The notes beneath the pieces were generated by a model, which made no database searches, was not told the DNA's origin, and saw only the letters and a program-made list of their open reading frames with translations. The translations under genes were made by a program, and so were the position numbers. Shown one piece after another: positions 9,036 through 19,718 of a stretch of DNA of 64,000 nt. The stretch lies in NCBI GenBank assembly GCA_963780715.1, contig CAWADK010000026.1:1-64000 (forward strand), written 5' to 3'. Source of the stretch: JALORV01 sp963780715. Lineage in GTDB: Bacteria > Pseudomonadota > Gammaproteobacteria > Burkholderiales > Burkholderiaceae_F. Every line of letters starts with the position of its first letter. The first letter of the stretch is position 1.

Positions 9036-10172
9036 ATGCCCATCACGATCAGCAGCACGTTCGACAGCGGTGCGGTCGAAGTCGTCGCCATCGACGGCAA
9101 CGTCGCCGAGTTGCACATACGCCGCGACCTGCGCGCCGACGGCACGCCGGGCGAGTTCCTGCAGTGGTTTCACTTCCGCGTCAGTGGAGCCGAGCAGTCC
9201 GGCGCGACGCTGCGCGTCACGAACGCGGGTGCGACCACCTATCCGGGTGGCTGGCAGGACTATCGGGCAGTCGCCAGCACCGACCGTGCGCACTGGACGC
9301 GCATTCCGACGCTCTTCGACGGCGCAACGATGACGATCGACGTGCCGCCAGCGCCGGGTCCGACGTATGTGGCGTACTTCGAGCCGTATTCGTGGGAACG
9401 GCACCTGTCGCTGCTGGCAGACTCCGTGGCACGCGGTGCGCGGCAGGAGCGGTTGGGTGCCAGCCTGCTCGGGCGCGACCTCGACGCCCTGGTTGTCGGC
9501 ACGGGAGGCCGGCCGGTGTGGATCATCGGCCGCCAGCATCCCGGCGAAACGATGGCCGAATGGTTCATCGAGGGACTGCTGCAGCGGTTGCTGGATCCGG
9601 CCGATCCGGTGGCACGCGCCCTGCGAGACAGTGCGACGCTTTATATCGTTCCGAACATGAATCCTGACGGCTCCGTCATGGGCAACCTGCGCACCAATGC
9701 GGCGGGCGCCAACCTCAATCGCGAATGGCTGGCGCCGAGTGCCGAGCGCAGTCCCGAAGTGCTGGCCGTGAAGAACGCCATCCATGCGACCGGCTGCGCG
9801 GCGTTCTTCGACGTCCACGGTGACGAGAATCTGCCGTATGTATTCGTGGCCGGCGGCGAGATGCTGCCGGACTTCACGCCGCGCCAGGCGGCCGAGCAGG
9901 ATGCATTCAGTGCGGCACTCCGGGTGGCCAGTCCGGACTTCCAGAGCGAACACGGCTACGCGGCCAGCAAGTACAAGGACGATGTGCTGAAACTCGCTTC
10001 GAAGTATGTCGGCCACAGTTTCGGCTGCCTTTCACTGACGCTCGAGATGCCGTTCAAGGACAACGCAAACGCCCCCGACCTGCGCACCGGATGGAACGGA
10101 GCCCGCAGCGCGCGACTGGGCCACGACCTGCTCGGACCGTTGCTGCAACATCTGCAGCGCAGCACGACATGA
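9036..10172 (+). CDS. M14 family zinc carboxypeptidase (cytosolic CCP type)
   Basis: Metallocarboxypeptidase of 378 residues. An N-terminal beta domain (about residues 1-125) precedes the M14 catalytic domain. Zinc ligands are His168 and Glu171 in RQHPGET and His261 in FFDVHGDE; Arg in NLNREW and Glu337 in LTLEMPFKDN complete the active site. No signal peptide is seen, so it acts in the cytoplasm, unlike secreted digestive carboxypeptidases. Its substrate in bacteria is unknown. The ATG at 9036 is chosen because upstream codons have no family likeness. The stop overlaps the next gene (ATGA), indicating translational coupling. Confidence 0.88.
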   Translation: MPITISSTFDSGAVEVVAIDGNVAELHIRRDLRADGTPGEFLQWFHFRVSGAEQSGATLRVTNAGATTYPGGWQDYRAVASTDRAHWTRIPTLFDGATMTIDVPPAPGPTYVAYFEPYSWERHLSLLADSVARGARQERLGASLLGRDLDALVVGTGGRPVWIIGRQHPGETMAEWFIEGLLQRLLDPADPVARALRDSATLYIVPNMNPDGSVMGNLRTNAAGANLNREWLAPSAERSPEVLAVKNAIHATGCAAFFDVHGDENLPYVFVAGGEMLPDFTPRQAAEQDAFSAALRVASPDFQSEHGYAASKYKDDVLKLASKYVGHSFGCLSLTLEMPFKDNANAPDLRTGWNGARSARLGHDLLGPLLQHLQRSTT

Positions 10173-11212
10173 CGACGATCGCCGGCCCAAAGGTCACGCT
10201 GAAGCGCGCCCGGATCAGCGATCGGGCGCGTGTCTACGAGTGGCTGATCGGATCCGACCTGACGGCGAACCTGATGGGTGGGACTATGTTTCCGGACCAT
10301 CCGATTCCGTCGCTTGCAGCGTTCACGGCCGACTATCCGGACCTGTTCTACGACGGAAGCCAGCCGTATGCCGGCCGCATGTTGATCATCAGTGTCAATG
10401 GCGAGGACATTGGCTGTATCTCGCACGGCGCAATCGACCTCAGGAACGATGTCGTGGAACTCGACATCTGGCTGGCCGAACGGCGGCTGGCCGGCCACGG
10501 GTTTGGTTCCGAGGCGCTCGTTGTTTTGTGCGACTGGTTGCAGGCGAACTACGGTGTGAACCGGTTTCTGGTGCGCCCGTCACGCCGCAACGTCAAGGCA
10601 CTGCGCGCGATGCGGCGCGCGGGCTTCCGTGAGACCGACCTGCCGGCCCAGGAGATCGTCTCCAAGCTGCAGCTTCCGGCCGGCCACTACGCCGACGAAG
10701 TGCTCCTGTTCCGCATCCTCAACGTACCGTCGCCGGTCCTGCGCCCGGATCCTTCGCAGACCTACGTCTTCATCGACAGCGAGTTCACCGACCTGACCGC
10801 GCCGCAGCTGATCAGCATTGGCGCGGTCGCCACCGATTCGACGGCGTTCTATGCCGAACTGCAGGGCTGGAACGTGGAGCGCGCCAGTGCATTCGTGCAG
10901 TCGACGGTGATGCCGCTGCTCGATGGCGACGCGGTGCCCGTCGAGCTCGGCGCCCAGGCCCTGACCGAGTGGCTCGAGGAGCGGTCGCGGCGCACGCCGA
11001 CGACGATCATCAGCGACTCCGGCTTCGACCGCTGGGCACTTGCCGAGTTGTTCGGACGCGAGGATCTCCCGCCCAACGTGCGCTGGCAGCGGGTGCCGAT
11101 CGCGTATGAAGCGCTCGACGAGGCAGCTCAGCATCTCAAGCTGCGGCGCCATCACGCGCTCGACGATGCCCGCGCACTGCGGCACCTGGTCCTGGAAACC
11201 CAGTCGGCCTGA
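10169..11212 (+). CDS. GNAT acetyltransferase fused to a DEDDh 3'-5' exonuclease-like domain
   Basis: Two-domain protein of 347 residues. Residues about 1-185 are a RimJ/RimL-type GNAT fold (VTLKRARISDRARVYEWL, VVELDIWLAERRLAGHGFGSEAL, RPSRRNVKALRAMRRAGF). Residues about 195-347 form an RNase H-like DEDDh domain: Asp203 and Glu205 in YVFIDSEFTDL, Asp in IISDSGFDRW, and His with Asp in RRHHALDDARAL. All four acidic positions and the histidine are present, so nuclease activity is plausible. The frame is continuous with no sign of an indel at the join. It is coupled to the M14 gene. What it acetylates or cleaves is unknown. It ends base to base with the convergent dehydrogenase. Confidence 0.8.
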   Translation: MTTIAGPKVTLKRARISDRARVYEWLIGSDLTANLMGGTMFPDHPIPSLAAFTADYPDLFYDGSQPYAGRMLIISVNGEDIGCISHGAIDLRNDVVELDIWLAERRLAGHGFGSEALVVLCDWLQANYGVNRFLVRPSRRNVKALRAMRRAGFRETDLPAQEIVSKLQLPAGHYADEVLLFRILNVPSPVLRPDPSQTYVFIDSEFTDLTAPQLISIGAVATDSTAFYAELQGWNVERASAFVQSTVMPLLDGDAVPVELGAQALTEWLEERSRRTPTTIISDSGFDRWALAELFGREDLPPNVRWQRVPIAYEALDEAAQHLKLRRHHALDDARALRHLVLETQSA

Positions 11213-12223
11213 TCAGCGGCAGTCGAGCACGGCGGCACCGTTGACGCGCCCGGCCCGGAGCGCGTCCAGTGCTGCATTGGCCTCAACCAGCGGAAACACC
11301 TCGACTGTCGTGTGCACCGGCACCTGGGCCGCGAGCGCCAGGAACTCCTCGCCGTCGGCACGCGTCAGGTTGGCCACCGAGCAGATGCTGCGCTCACCCC
11401 ACAGCCAGCGATACGGAAACGCTGGAATGTCGCTCATGTGGATGCCGGCACAGATGACGGTGCCGCCCTTGCGCGTTGCCTGCAGCGCCGCGGGCACCAG
11501 CGCGCCAACGGGGGCGAAGATCAGCGCGGCATCTAGCGGTTCGGGTGGCGGCTGCGTCGAGTCCCCAGCCCAGCCGCAACCCAGGGAGCGGGCGAAGGCC
11601 TGGCCGGCAAGGTCGCCGGGCCGGGTGCAGGCGTATACGGCACGGCCCTGCCACAGCGCCACCTGTGCAATGACATGCGCTGCCGCGCCGAAGCCGTAGA
11701 TGCCCAGCCGACGGGCGTCGCCGGCCATGCGCAGCGCGCGGTAGCCGATCAGGCCCGCGCAGAGCAGGGGCGCCGCGTGGAAGTCATCGAGTGCGGCCGG
11801 CAAGGCAAAGCAATAGCGGGCATCGGCCACCGCATGATCGGCATAGCCACCGTCACGCGTGTAGCCCGTGAACATTGGAGCGTCGCACAGGTTCTCACGC
11901 CCGCCGGCACAGTAGGGACACGCACCGCAGGTCGAGCCGAGCCAGGGCACGCCGACGCGATCGCCGGTCTTGAATCGCGTCACGCCGGCGCCGCACTCGA
12001 CGACGGCGCCCACGATTTCGTGACCAGGCACCAGCGGCAGCGCAGGCTCCGTGAGTTCACCGTCGACGATGTGCAGGTCCGTGCGGCACACGCCGCAGGC
12101 ATGCACGCGCAGCAGGATCTCGCCGGGCCGCGGACGCGGCACGGAACGCTCTTCGAGGGCCAGCGGCCGGCCGGGTGCCGTCAGAACCATCGCGCGCGTG
12201 AGGCCCGGAGCGCGCGGCGTCAT
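11213..12223 (-). CDS. zinc-dependent alcohol dehydrogenase (MDR family)
   Basis: Medium-chain dehydrogenase of 336 residues. The catalytic zinc site shows in ACGVCRTDLH and VPGHEIVG; the structural zinc cysteines in STCGACPYCAGGRENLC; the nucleotide-binding turn reads GIYGFGAAAHV, a loose version of GxGxxG. It resembles the AdhP-like, broad-substrate class that oxidises or reduces alcohols and aldehydes with NAD(P). The start ATG at 12223 overlaps the PIN gene's stop, so it is the last gene of the minus-strand run from the MCE operon. Confidence 0.88.
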   Translation of the reverse strand: MTPRAPGLTRAMVLTAPGRPLALEERSVPRPRPGEILLRVHACGVCRTDLHIVDGELTEPALPLVPGHEIVGAVVECGAGVTRFKTGDRVGVPWLGSTCGACPYCAGGRENLCDAPMFTGYTRDGGYADHAVADARYCFALPAALDDFHAAPLLCAGLIGYRALRMAGDARRLGIYGFGAAAHVIAQVALWQGRAVYACTRPGDLAGQAFARSLGCGWAGDSTQPPPEPLDAALIFAPVGALVPAALQATRKGGTVICAGIHMSDIPAFPYRWLWGERSICSVANLTRADGEEFLALAAQVPVHTTVEVFPLVEANAALDALRAGRVNGAAVLDCR

Positions 12224-12660
12224 GGCAGGGCGGCGAGCAGCGGGTTCGTGGCGGTCGGCGGCACGATCTGCAGGCCCGTGTGCCGAGCGCGCCGTGCCAG
12301 CTTGAGCAGCGCCTTGTCCTTGGTCACGAGCCAGTCGGCGCGCGCCGTGTGCGCGAGATCGAGAAACTTCTGGTCGTGCGGGTCGGTGCAGGCGTAGGGC
12401 GCCGTGAAGACACGGTCGACCGGTGCGGCGAGCGCATGCCAGTGCCGCAGGATCTCGCAGCGCTCGGTCGCGGCGACCTTCAGCGCCGGACGGTCGAGCA
12501 CATCGGAGAACTCGTCGACACAGGCGTCGCTGCGTAGCACGCGTACCCGGCCCGCTTCCACGGCGGCGCGCAGCGGCGCCGCGGTCGCCTCCTCGAACAC
12601 CCAGAAGTCGAGCAGGACGTTGGTGTCGATCACCGCGCGCGGTGAGGAGGGCCGCTTCAT
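12220..12660 (-). CDS. PIN domain protein (putative toxin-like nuclease)
   Basis: Protein of 146 residues with a PIN fold of the COG1569 type. Acidic residues sit in AVIDTNVLLDFW, DEFSDVL, TDPHDQKFLDLA and VTKDKALL, the expected set for a Mg-dependent RNase. COG1569 members are often labelled VapC-like toxins, but no antitoxin-like gene lies next to it. It overlaps both neighbours by four bases (ATGA), so it is translated with DUF2237 and the dehydrogenase. Confidence 0.8.
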   Translation of the reverse strand: MKRPSSPRAVIDTNVLLDFWVFEEATAAPLRAAVEAGRVRVLRSDACVDEFSDVLDRPALKVAATERCEILRHWHALAAPVDRVFTAPYACTDPHDQKFLDLAHTARADWLVTKDKALLKLARRARHTGLQIVPPTATNPLLAALP

Positions 12661-13046
12661 TGCGCGTCGAGCGCGTGTTGTGCGAGCTGCTCGAGCGTGA
12701 CGAACTGCAGCGCCTTCTCGTGCGTGGCGGCGAGGTACACGGGAGGTGCCACGCCCGCCTCGAGGGCCTCGCGCCACCGTGCCGCGCACAGGCACCAGCG
12801 GTCGCCTGCATGCAGGCCGGGAAACGCGAACTCGGGGCGCGGTGTCGTTAGGTCGTTGCCCTGCCGCAGTGAAAAGTCCAGGAACTCCGCGCTCATGCGC
12901 GCGCACACCGTGTGCGAGCCCACGTCCTGCGGCCCGGTGTGGCAATAGCCATCGCGAAAGAAACCGGTCGCCGGGTCTTCGCAGCACGCGGCGAGCGGTC
13001 CGCCGAGGACGTTGCGCGCGGAAGACGGGCGATCAGCGTCGCGCAC
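12657..13046 (-). CDS. DUF2237 family protein
   Basis: Protein of 129 residues matching DUF2237: ARNVLGGPLAACCEDPATGF, then FRDGYCHTGPQDVGSHTVCA, and GDRWCLCAARWREA. Several conserved cysteines suggest metal or cofactor binding, but the function is unknown. The start used is a GTG at 13046; conserved similarity begins about ten residues in, so a slightly later start is possible. It overlaps the PIN gene by four bases. Confidence 0.82.
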   Translation of the reverse strand: MRDADRPSSARNVLGGPLAACCEDPATGFFRDGYCHTGPQDVGSHTVCARMSAEFLDFSLRQGNDLTTPRPEFAFPGLHAGDRWCLCAARWREALEAGVAPPVYLAATHEKALQFVTLEQLAQHALDAQ

Positions 13047-13054
13047 CGGGGGTC

Positions 13055-13711
13055 TCAGCGCGCGGGCGCGGGCGCCGCCGAGGTGGCATTCGCCTCGGCC
13101 CAGGCGACGAGCTGGTCGAGGACGCGGCTGCTGGCGGCGCTGAGCGCTGCCGCAGCTCCCGCTGAGTTGGCCTCGGCGACCGGCGCCGTGGCGCTGAAGC
13201 TCTGGCGTGCGACTAGTCTGCGCGTGCCCCGGTCGATCATCTCGGCAGTGACTTCGACGCGCGCCGTCCCGGGACTCGTCGCGGCGTCGTGCACGAAGTC
13301 ATCGACGCTCAGGTTGAGCTGCAGGTCGCCCGCCACGCCGCGCCCCGCAAGCGTCACCGACGCGAACGTGCGTCGCGTGGAGAGGCGGTCGACCAGCAGC
13401 TGGCTCAGGCGATTCGACGGCCGGTCGCTCCAGGTCGCGAACTGGTAAGCCGCACGCTGGTTGGGCGCACGCGAGTAGGCGAGTGCGAACGAGTCGTCGA
13501 TGGAGGGAGAGGCCTGTGGAGCGATGACCAGCTGCCGACCGTTGGGCTGCGCCGCGGGGGGCGGCGTCGCACCGGTGTCGAGGATGCGGAATTGCGCCAA
13601 CGGTGTGGCAGCGTCCTTGCCGACGTCAACCGAGATGCAACCGGCGGCGAGCAGCGCGACTGCGGCCAGGGCCGGTGGCCCGACGAGACGGAGCAGCGAC
13701 TTCATCCTCAT
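13055..13711 (-). CDS. ABC-type transport auxiliary lipoprotein (PqiC-like)
   Basis: Lipoprotein of 218 residues. The signal peptide ends in a lipobox (LLAAGC, Cys25), so it is anchored in the outer membrane or periplasmic face. The mature part fits the PqiC / DUF330-type family (FRILDTG, then LAYSRAPNQRAAYQFATWSDRP). Such lipoproteins work with MCE-domain proteins in moving lipids between the membranes. It overlaps the MCE gene by four bases. Confidence 0.82.
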   Translation of the reverse strand: MRMKSLLRLVGPPALAAVALLAAGCISVDVGKDAATPLAQFRILDTGATPPPAAQPNGRQLVIAPQASPSIDDSFALAYSRAPNQRAAYQFATWSDRPSNRLSQLLVDRLSTRRTFASVTLAGRGVAGDLQLNLSVDDFVHDAATSPGTARVEVTAEMIDRGTRRLVARQSFSATAPVAEANSAGAAAALSAASSRVLDQLVAWAEANATSAAPAPAR

Positions 13712-14643
13712 TCTCCCGGACCGCGCTGCGCGGGCGACGGACCCAGCAGCGCCGCTCTCGGATCCTGCAGGCGGTCGATCAGACGGTTCAAGGCTGCCCC
13801 CGTCGATCTCAGTTCGGCGACGGCGGCGGACACCTGATCACCGCCCGAGGTCACCGTCGAACCGATGGACTGCGACAGCTGCGTGGCCTGTTTCTCCAGC
13901 GCGACGGTTGCGGCGGAAAGGTCCTTCATCGTACGTTCTGCCTGGTGCAGCGCCGGACGCAGGTCCTGGCTGGCGCCGTCGGCAAAGCTGGCAACGCTGT
14001 TGCCGGCCCGATCCAGGCCCGATGCCGCGCTCTGGACGGCCTTCAGCGTTCGGTCGAGTTCCGCCATGCGCTGGTTCAGGTTGCCGGTCAGGTCGCGCAG
14101 GTTCGCGAGTGTCTTTTCGAGGGCCGCGCGGTTCTCCGGTTTCAGCACATCGTTCAGTCGTTCGAGGGTCTCGGCCGCGGTCTCGCCGATCCGGTTCAGT
14201 CGGCTGGCGATCTCGTCGAGATTCGACGTGCCCTCCGCAATGACAGGGTATGACTCATCGCCGGTGACCTCGGTCAGCGGCGGGCCTGGGGGGTCGGGGG
14301 TCTCCAGGTCGATCTTCGCGATGCCGGTGACGAACCTGCGATTGACGACCGCCACGGTGTTGCTGCTGACCGGCGTGCGCCGATCGGTACGTATCAGCAC
14401 TCGCACGCGATTGATGTTCTTGGTGAGCGCGTAGTCCTCGACGCGTCCGACCTTGATGCCGCGCATCGACACATCGGCACCTATCTGCAGTCCATCGAGC
14501 GGCTGGCGCTCGAAGTAGATCGTGTAGTAGTTGTAGTCGCTGCGGCTGCCGCTGTGCTTCAGCCAGACGATGCCCGACACGAGCGCCGCGAGCAGTGCAA
14601 TGACCGCGATTCCGACGTAGGTGTACTTGGCTTCCGCTTCCAT
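13708..14643 (-). CDS. MCE (MlaD-type) lipid-binding subunit
   Basis: Protein of 311 residues with one N-terminal membrane helix (YTYVGIAVIALLAALVSGIV), one MCE domain (about residues 38-120, FERQPLDGLQIGADVSMRGI), and a long helical tail with repeated NL.RIGET / LNDVLKP / LANLRDL units (about 140-290). MlaD-family subunits form hexameric rings that bind phospholipid on the periplasmic side. The extended tail is typical of the larger MCE proteins paired with STAS-fused permeases. The gene sits 12 bases after the ATPase. Confidence 0.9.
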   Translation of the reverse strand: MEAEAKYTYVGIAVIALLAALVSGIVWLKHSGSRSDYNYYTIYFERQPLDGLQIGADVSMRGIKVGRVEDYALTKNINRVRVLIRTDRRTPVSSNTVAVVNRRFVTGIAKIDLETPDPPGPPLTEVTGDESYPVIAEGTSNLDEIASRLNRIGETAAETLERLNDVLKPENRAALEKTLANLRDLTGNLNQRMAELDRTLKAVQSAASGLDRAGNSVASFADGASQDLRPALHQAERTMKDLSAATVALEKQATQLSQSIGSTVTSGGDQVSAAVAELRSTGAALNRLIDRLQDPRAALLGPSPAQRGPGE

Positions 14644-14655
14644 GGTTTTGCGATT

Positions 14656-15429
14656 CTAAGTGGGCCCAGGCGAGCCGGACACCATCGTCCGCACCGAGAA
14701 GTAGCTCTGGATCCACGGATCGTCGACCTGGATCACATCGCGCGCCTTGCCGTCGGCCAGCACTTTGCCGCGGGCCAGCACAACGATGCGGTCGACGACC
14801 GTGAGCAGGGTATCCAGATCGTGGGTGACCAGGAACACGGTGATGCCGAGGTCGTCGACCAGCGAGCGCACCATCGCATCGAAACCGCGCGCCGTCGTCG
14901 GATCGAGTCCCGAAGTCGGCTCGTCGAGGAACAGGACCTCGGGCTCGAGCGCCAGGGCGCGCGCGATGGCCGCACGCTTGCGCATGCCGCCCGAGAGTTC
15001 GCTCGGCATCTTCGGCGCGGCATCGGGGCCGAGCCCCGCCTGCGACAGGCGCAGGCTGACCAGCGCGTCGAGGAGGTCCTCCGGCACCTGCGCGTGCTCG
15101 GTCAGCGGGACCGCGATGTTTTCCGCCACCGTCAGCGACGAGAACAGGGCACCGTCCTGGAACATCATTCCGAAGCGACGGCGGGTCGCGTTCATCTCAT
15201 CGGCGCTGGCGTTCCAGACGTCCGTGCCCAGCAGGCGTATGCGGCCCGAGGTCGGCCTCTGCAGGCCAATGACTTCGCGCAGCAGGACCGACTTGCCGCT
15301 GCCACTGCCGCCGATCAGTGCCACGAGCGTGCCGCGCTCGACGTCGAAGCTGACGCCATCGTGCACCACCTGCTCGCCGAAGCGGGTCACGATCGAATCG
15401 ATCTCGATGACCTTCGCAGGCGCCGGCAT
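14656..15429 (-). CDS. ABC transporter ATPase of the MCE system (MlaF-type)
   Basis: ATPase of 257 residues. Walker A is at residues 40-47 (GGSGSGKS), the signature is LSGGMRKRAAIARALAL, Walker B is LFLDEPTSGLD and the switch histidine is in LVTHDLD. It powers lipid transport by the MlaE-type permease at the inner membrane. Its ATG overlaps the permease stop by one base, showing tight coupling. Confidence 0.93.
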   Translation of the reverse strand: MPAPAKVIEIDSIVTRFGEQVVHDGVSFDVERGTLVALIGGSGSGKSVLLREVIGLQRPTSGRIRLLGTDVWNASADEMNATRRRFGMMFQDGALFSSLTVAENIAVPLTEHAQVPEDLLDALVSLRLSQAGLGPDAAPKMPSELSGGMRKRAAIARALALEPEVLFLDEPTSGLDPTTARGFDAMVRSLVDDLGITVFLVTHDLDTLLTVVDRIVVLARGKVLADGKARDVIQVDDPWIQSYFSVRTMVSGSPGPT

Positions 15430-16568
15430 CAGATGTCCAGTTCCTGGAACAGGACGGCAAAGCCCGCATCGAGCAGGATGACCGCGACGATGCTCTGGAC
15501 CACCGTGGAGGTGGTCGCCACGCCGAGGGCGCGCGTGTCGCGCTGCACGGTCATCCCCATGCGGCAGCCGATGACGGCGATGAAGAGTGCGAACACCGGG
15601 GCCTTCAGGAGCCCGACATACACGTGCTTGAGCGCGAGGTTCTCCTGCAGGCGTCCGAGGAACGTCGTCGGTGTGATGTCGAGCATCGGGTCGGCGATCA
15701 ACATTGCGCCGAGCAGGCTCATGACGTCACCGACGAACACCAGCAGCGGCATCGCCGCCATCAGCGCAAACACGCGGGGCAGGACCAGCACGTCCATGGT
15801 TGACAGTCCCAGCGTGCGGATGGCATCGGTTTCCTCGTTCAGGCGCATGGAACCGAGCTGGGCCGTGAACGCGGCGCCGGAGCGGCCGGCGACGATGACA
15901 GCGACGATGATCGGCGCGAACTCCCGCGTCGCACCGATACCCACGCCGTCGACGACGAAGATATTGGCGCCGTACTTCTCCGCCTGGAGCCCGAGCAGAT
16001 AGGCCACGACGACCCCGATCAGCAGCGTCACCAGCGCGACGACAGGGATCGCGTTGAGGCAGACCTGTTCGAATTGCGCCGTCAGCTCGCGGCCGCGGAT
16101 CGTCGTCGGCGCGACCAGCGACCGGAACATCTGCGCCAGCGTCTCGCCGAGGTAATTCAGGTGACCCGCGAGCAGCTGTATGACAGCCATCGTCTCCCGG
16201 CCGATGTGGGCGAGCAGGCTTTCCCGGCGGTGCGGCCAGGGCGTGGTGACCTCGTCGAGCCGCTTGCGCACCTGCTCCACGATGCGCGCCTCGTTCGCCG
16301 CGAAGCCTGCGAGCGGCAGCTGCTGCACGTCGACGCCGGCGTTCTTCAGGTGGCTGAGCAGCAGCAGCGCAGACGCCGTATCGATGTCCGTCACGGCCGC
16401 GCCATCGATCGCCAGTTCAGCGGGCAGTTTCAGCGCGGACAGCTCGCGTTCGATGGCCGTGAGTCCGGCGAGTCGCCACGCGCCGCTCAGCCGGAGCACC
16501 GCGCCGGTCGGTTCCCGGTCGAGGCTTACCGCAGGAGGTGTGACGGTCTGCGCGGAATCAGCGGGCAT
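15429..16568 (-). CDS. MlaE-family permease with fused N-terminal STAS domain
   Basis: About 379 residues. Residues about 12-105 are a STAS-like domain (VLRLSGAWRLAGLTAIE, ELAIDGAAVTDIDTASALLL), the role played by separate MlaB in E. coli. The rest is the MlaE permease with five to six membrane segments and the EFAPIIVAVIVAGRSGAAFT block. It forms the inner-membrane channel of the MCE transporter. Start ATG at 16568; an upstream GTG at 16604 would add 12 residues with no clear ribosome site. It is the first gene of the minus-strand operon mlaE-mlaF-MCE-lipoprotein-DUF2237-PIN-dehydrogenase. Confidence 0.9.
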   Translation of the reverse strand: MPADSAQTVTPPAVSLDREPTGAVLRLSGAWRLAGLTAIERELSALKLPAELAIDGAAVTDIDTASALLLLSHLKNAGVDVQQLPLAGFAANEARIVEQVRKRLDEVTTPWPHRRESLLAHIGRETMAVIQLLAGHLNYLGETLAQMFRSLVAPTTIRGRELTAQFEQVCLNAIPVVALVTLLIGVVVAYLLGLQAEKYGANIFVVDGVGIGATREFAPIIVAVIVAGRSGAAFTAQLGSMRLNEETDAIRTLGLSTMDVLVLPRVFALMAAMPLLVFVGDVMSLLGAMLIADPMLDITPTTFLGRLQENLALKHVYVGLLKAPVFALFIAVIGCRMGMTVQRDTRALGVATTSTVVQSIVAVILLDAGFAVLFQELDI

Positions 16569-16646
16569 GCTCGGGTGTTCGGAATAGCCCGATGAGGCTA
16601 ACACACGGGTCAGCGCGCACGCCTGCGCGACCGGTGCGCGCGCCGC

Positions 16647-16787
16647 CTACCGCCCGAGGCAGGTCTGCAGGAGCATCAGGGCCAGCAGGCCGAGCAACAG
16701 CAGCGGCAGCGACGACGACCAGCGGGACGCGCCGTCGTGCCGCGTCTGGACCGGCGGATACTCCCTCGGGTGCTCGTCGTGGTGCAT
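16647..16787 (-). CDS. possible small single-pass membrane protein
   Basis: A 46-residue frame from the ATG at 16787 codes a polar, His/Pro/Arg-rich first half (MHHDEHPREYPPV) and a clear hydrophobic helix (SLPLLLLGLLALMLLQTC). The make-up is what a small inner-membrane protein would show, but there is no clear ribosome site and no known family. It lies between the acnA hairpin and the MCE operon. Confidence 0.35.
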   Translation of the reverse strand: MHHDEHPREYPPVQTRHDGASRWSSSLPLLLLGLLALMLLQTCLGR

Positions 16788-16822
16788 CGTCGGCAGGCCT
16801 GCAGTAGTTCGGTTTGGTGTCA

Positions 16823-16859
16823 CCGGTGCGCGCCGCGCAGTTCGCGCGGCGCGCACCGG
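16823..16859 (-). terminator. perfect 16-bp hairpin after acnA
   Basis: A perfect 16-bp GC-rich stem (16823-16838 with 16844-16859) with a 5-base loop begins 15 bases past the acnA stop. No T-run follows on the minus strand, so it is an atypical intrinsic terminator or a 3'-end stabiliser for the acnA-prp-mdh message. Confidence 0.65.
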
Positions 16860-16874
16860 AGGTGTCTGTCTTCG

Positions 16875-19691
<2,817 letters not shown>

Positions 19692-19718
19692 GTGGGAGCC
19701 TCGTGTGCGGTTGGGCTG

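Noticed and set aside
11213..12811. A long N-terminal extension on the zinc alcohol dehydrogenase
   Set aside because: The extension is the antisense-free but out-of-frame reading of the PIN and DUF2237 genes; the ATG at 12223 overlaps the PIN stop.
12220..13046. PIN protein plus DUF2237 as a toxin-antitoxin pair
   Set aside because: DUF2237 is not an antitoxin fold and has no DNA-binding motif; overlap alone is not evidence.
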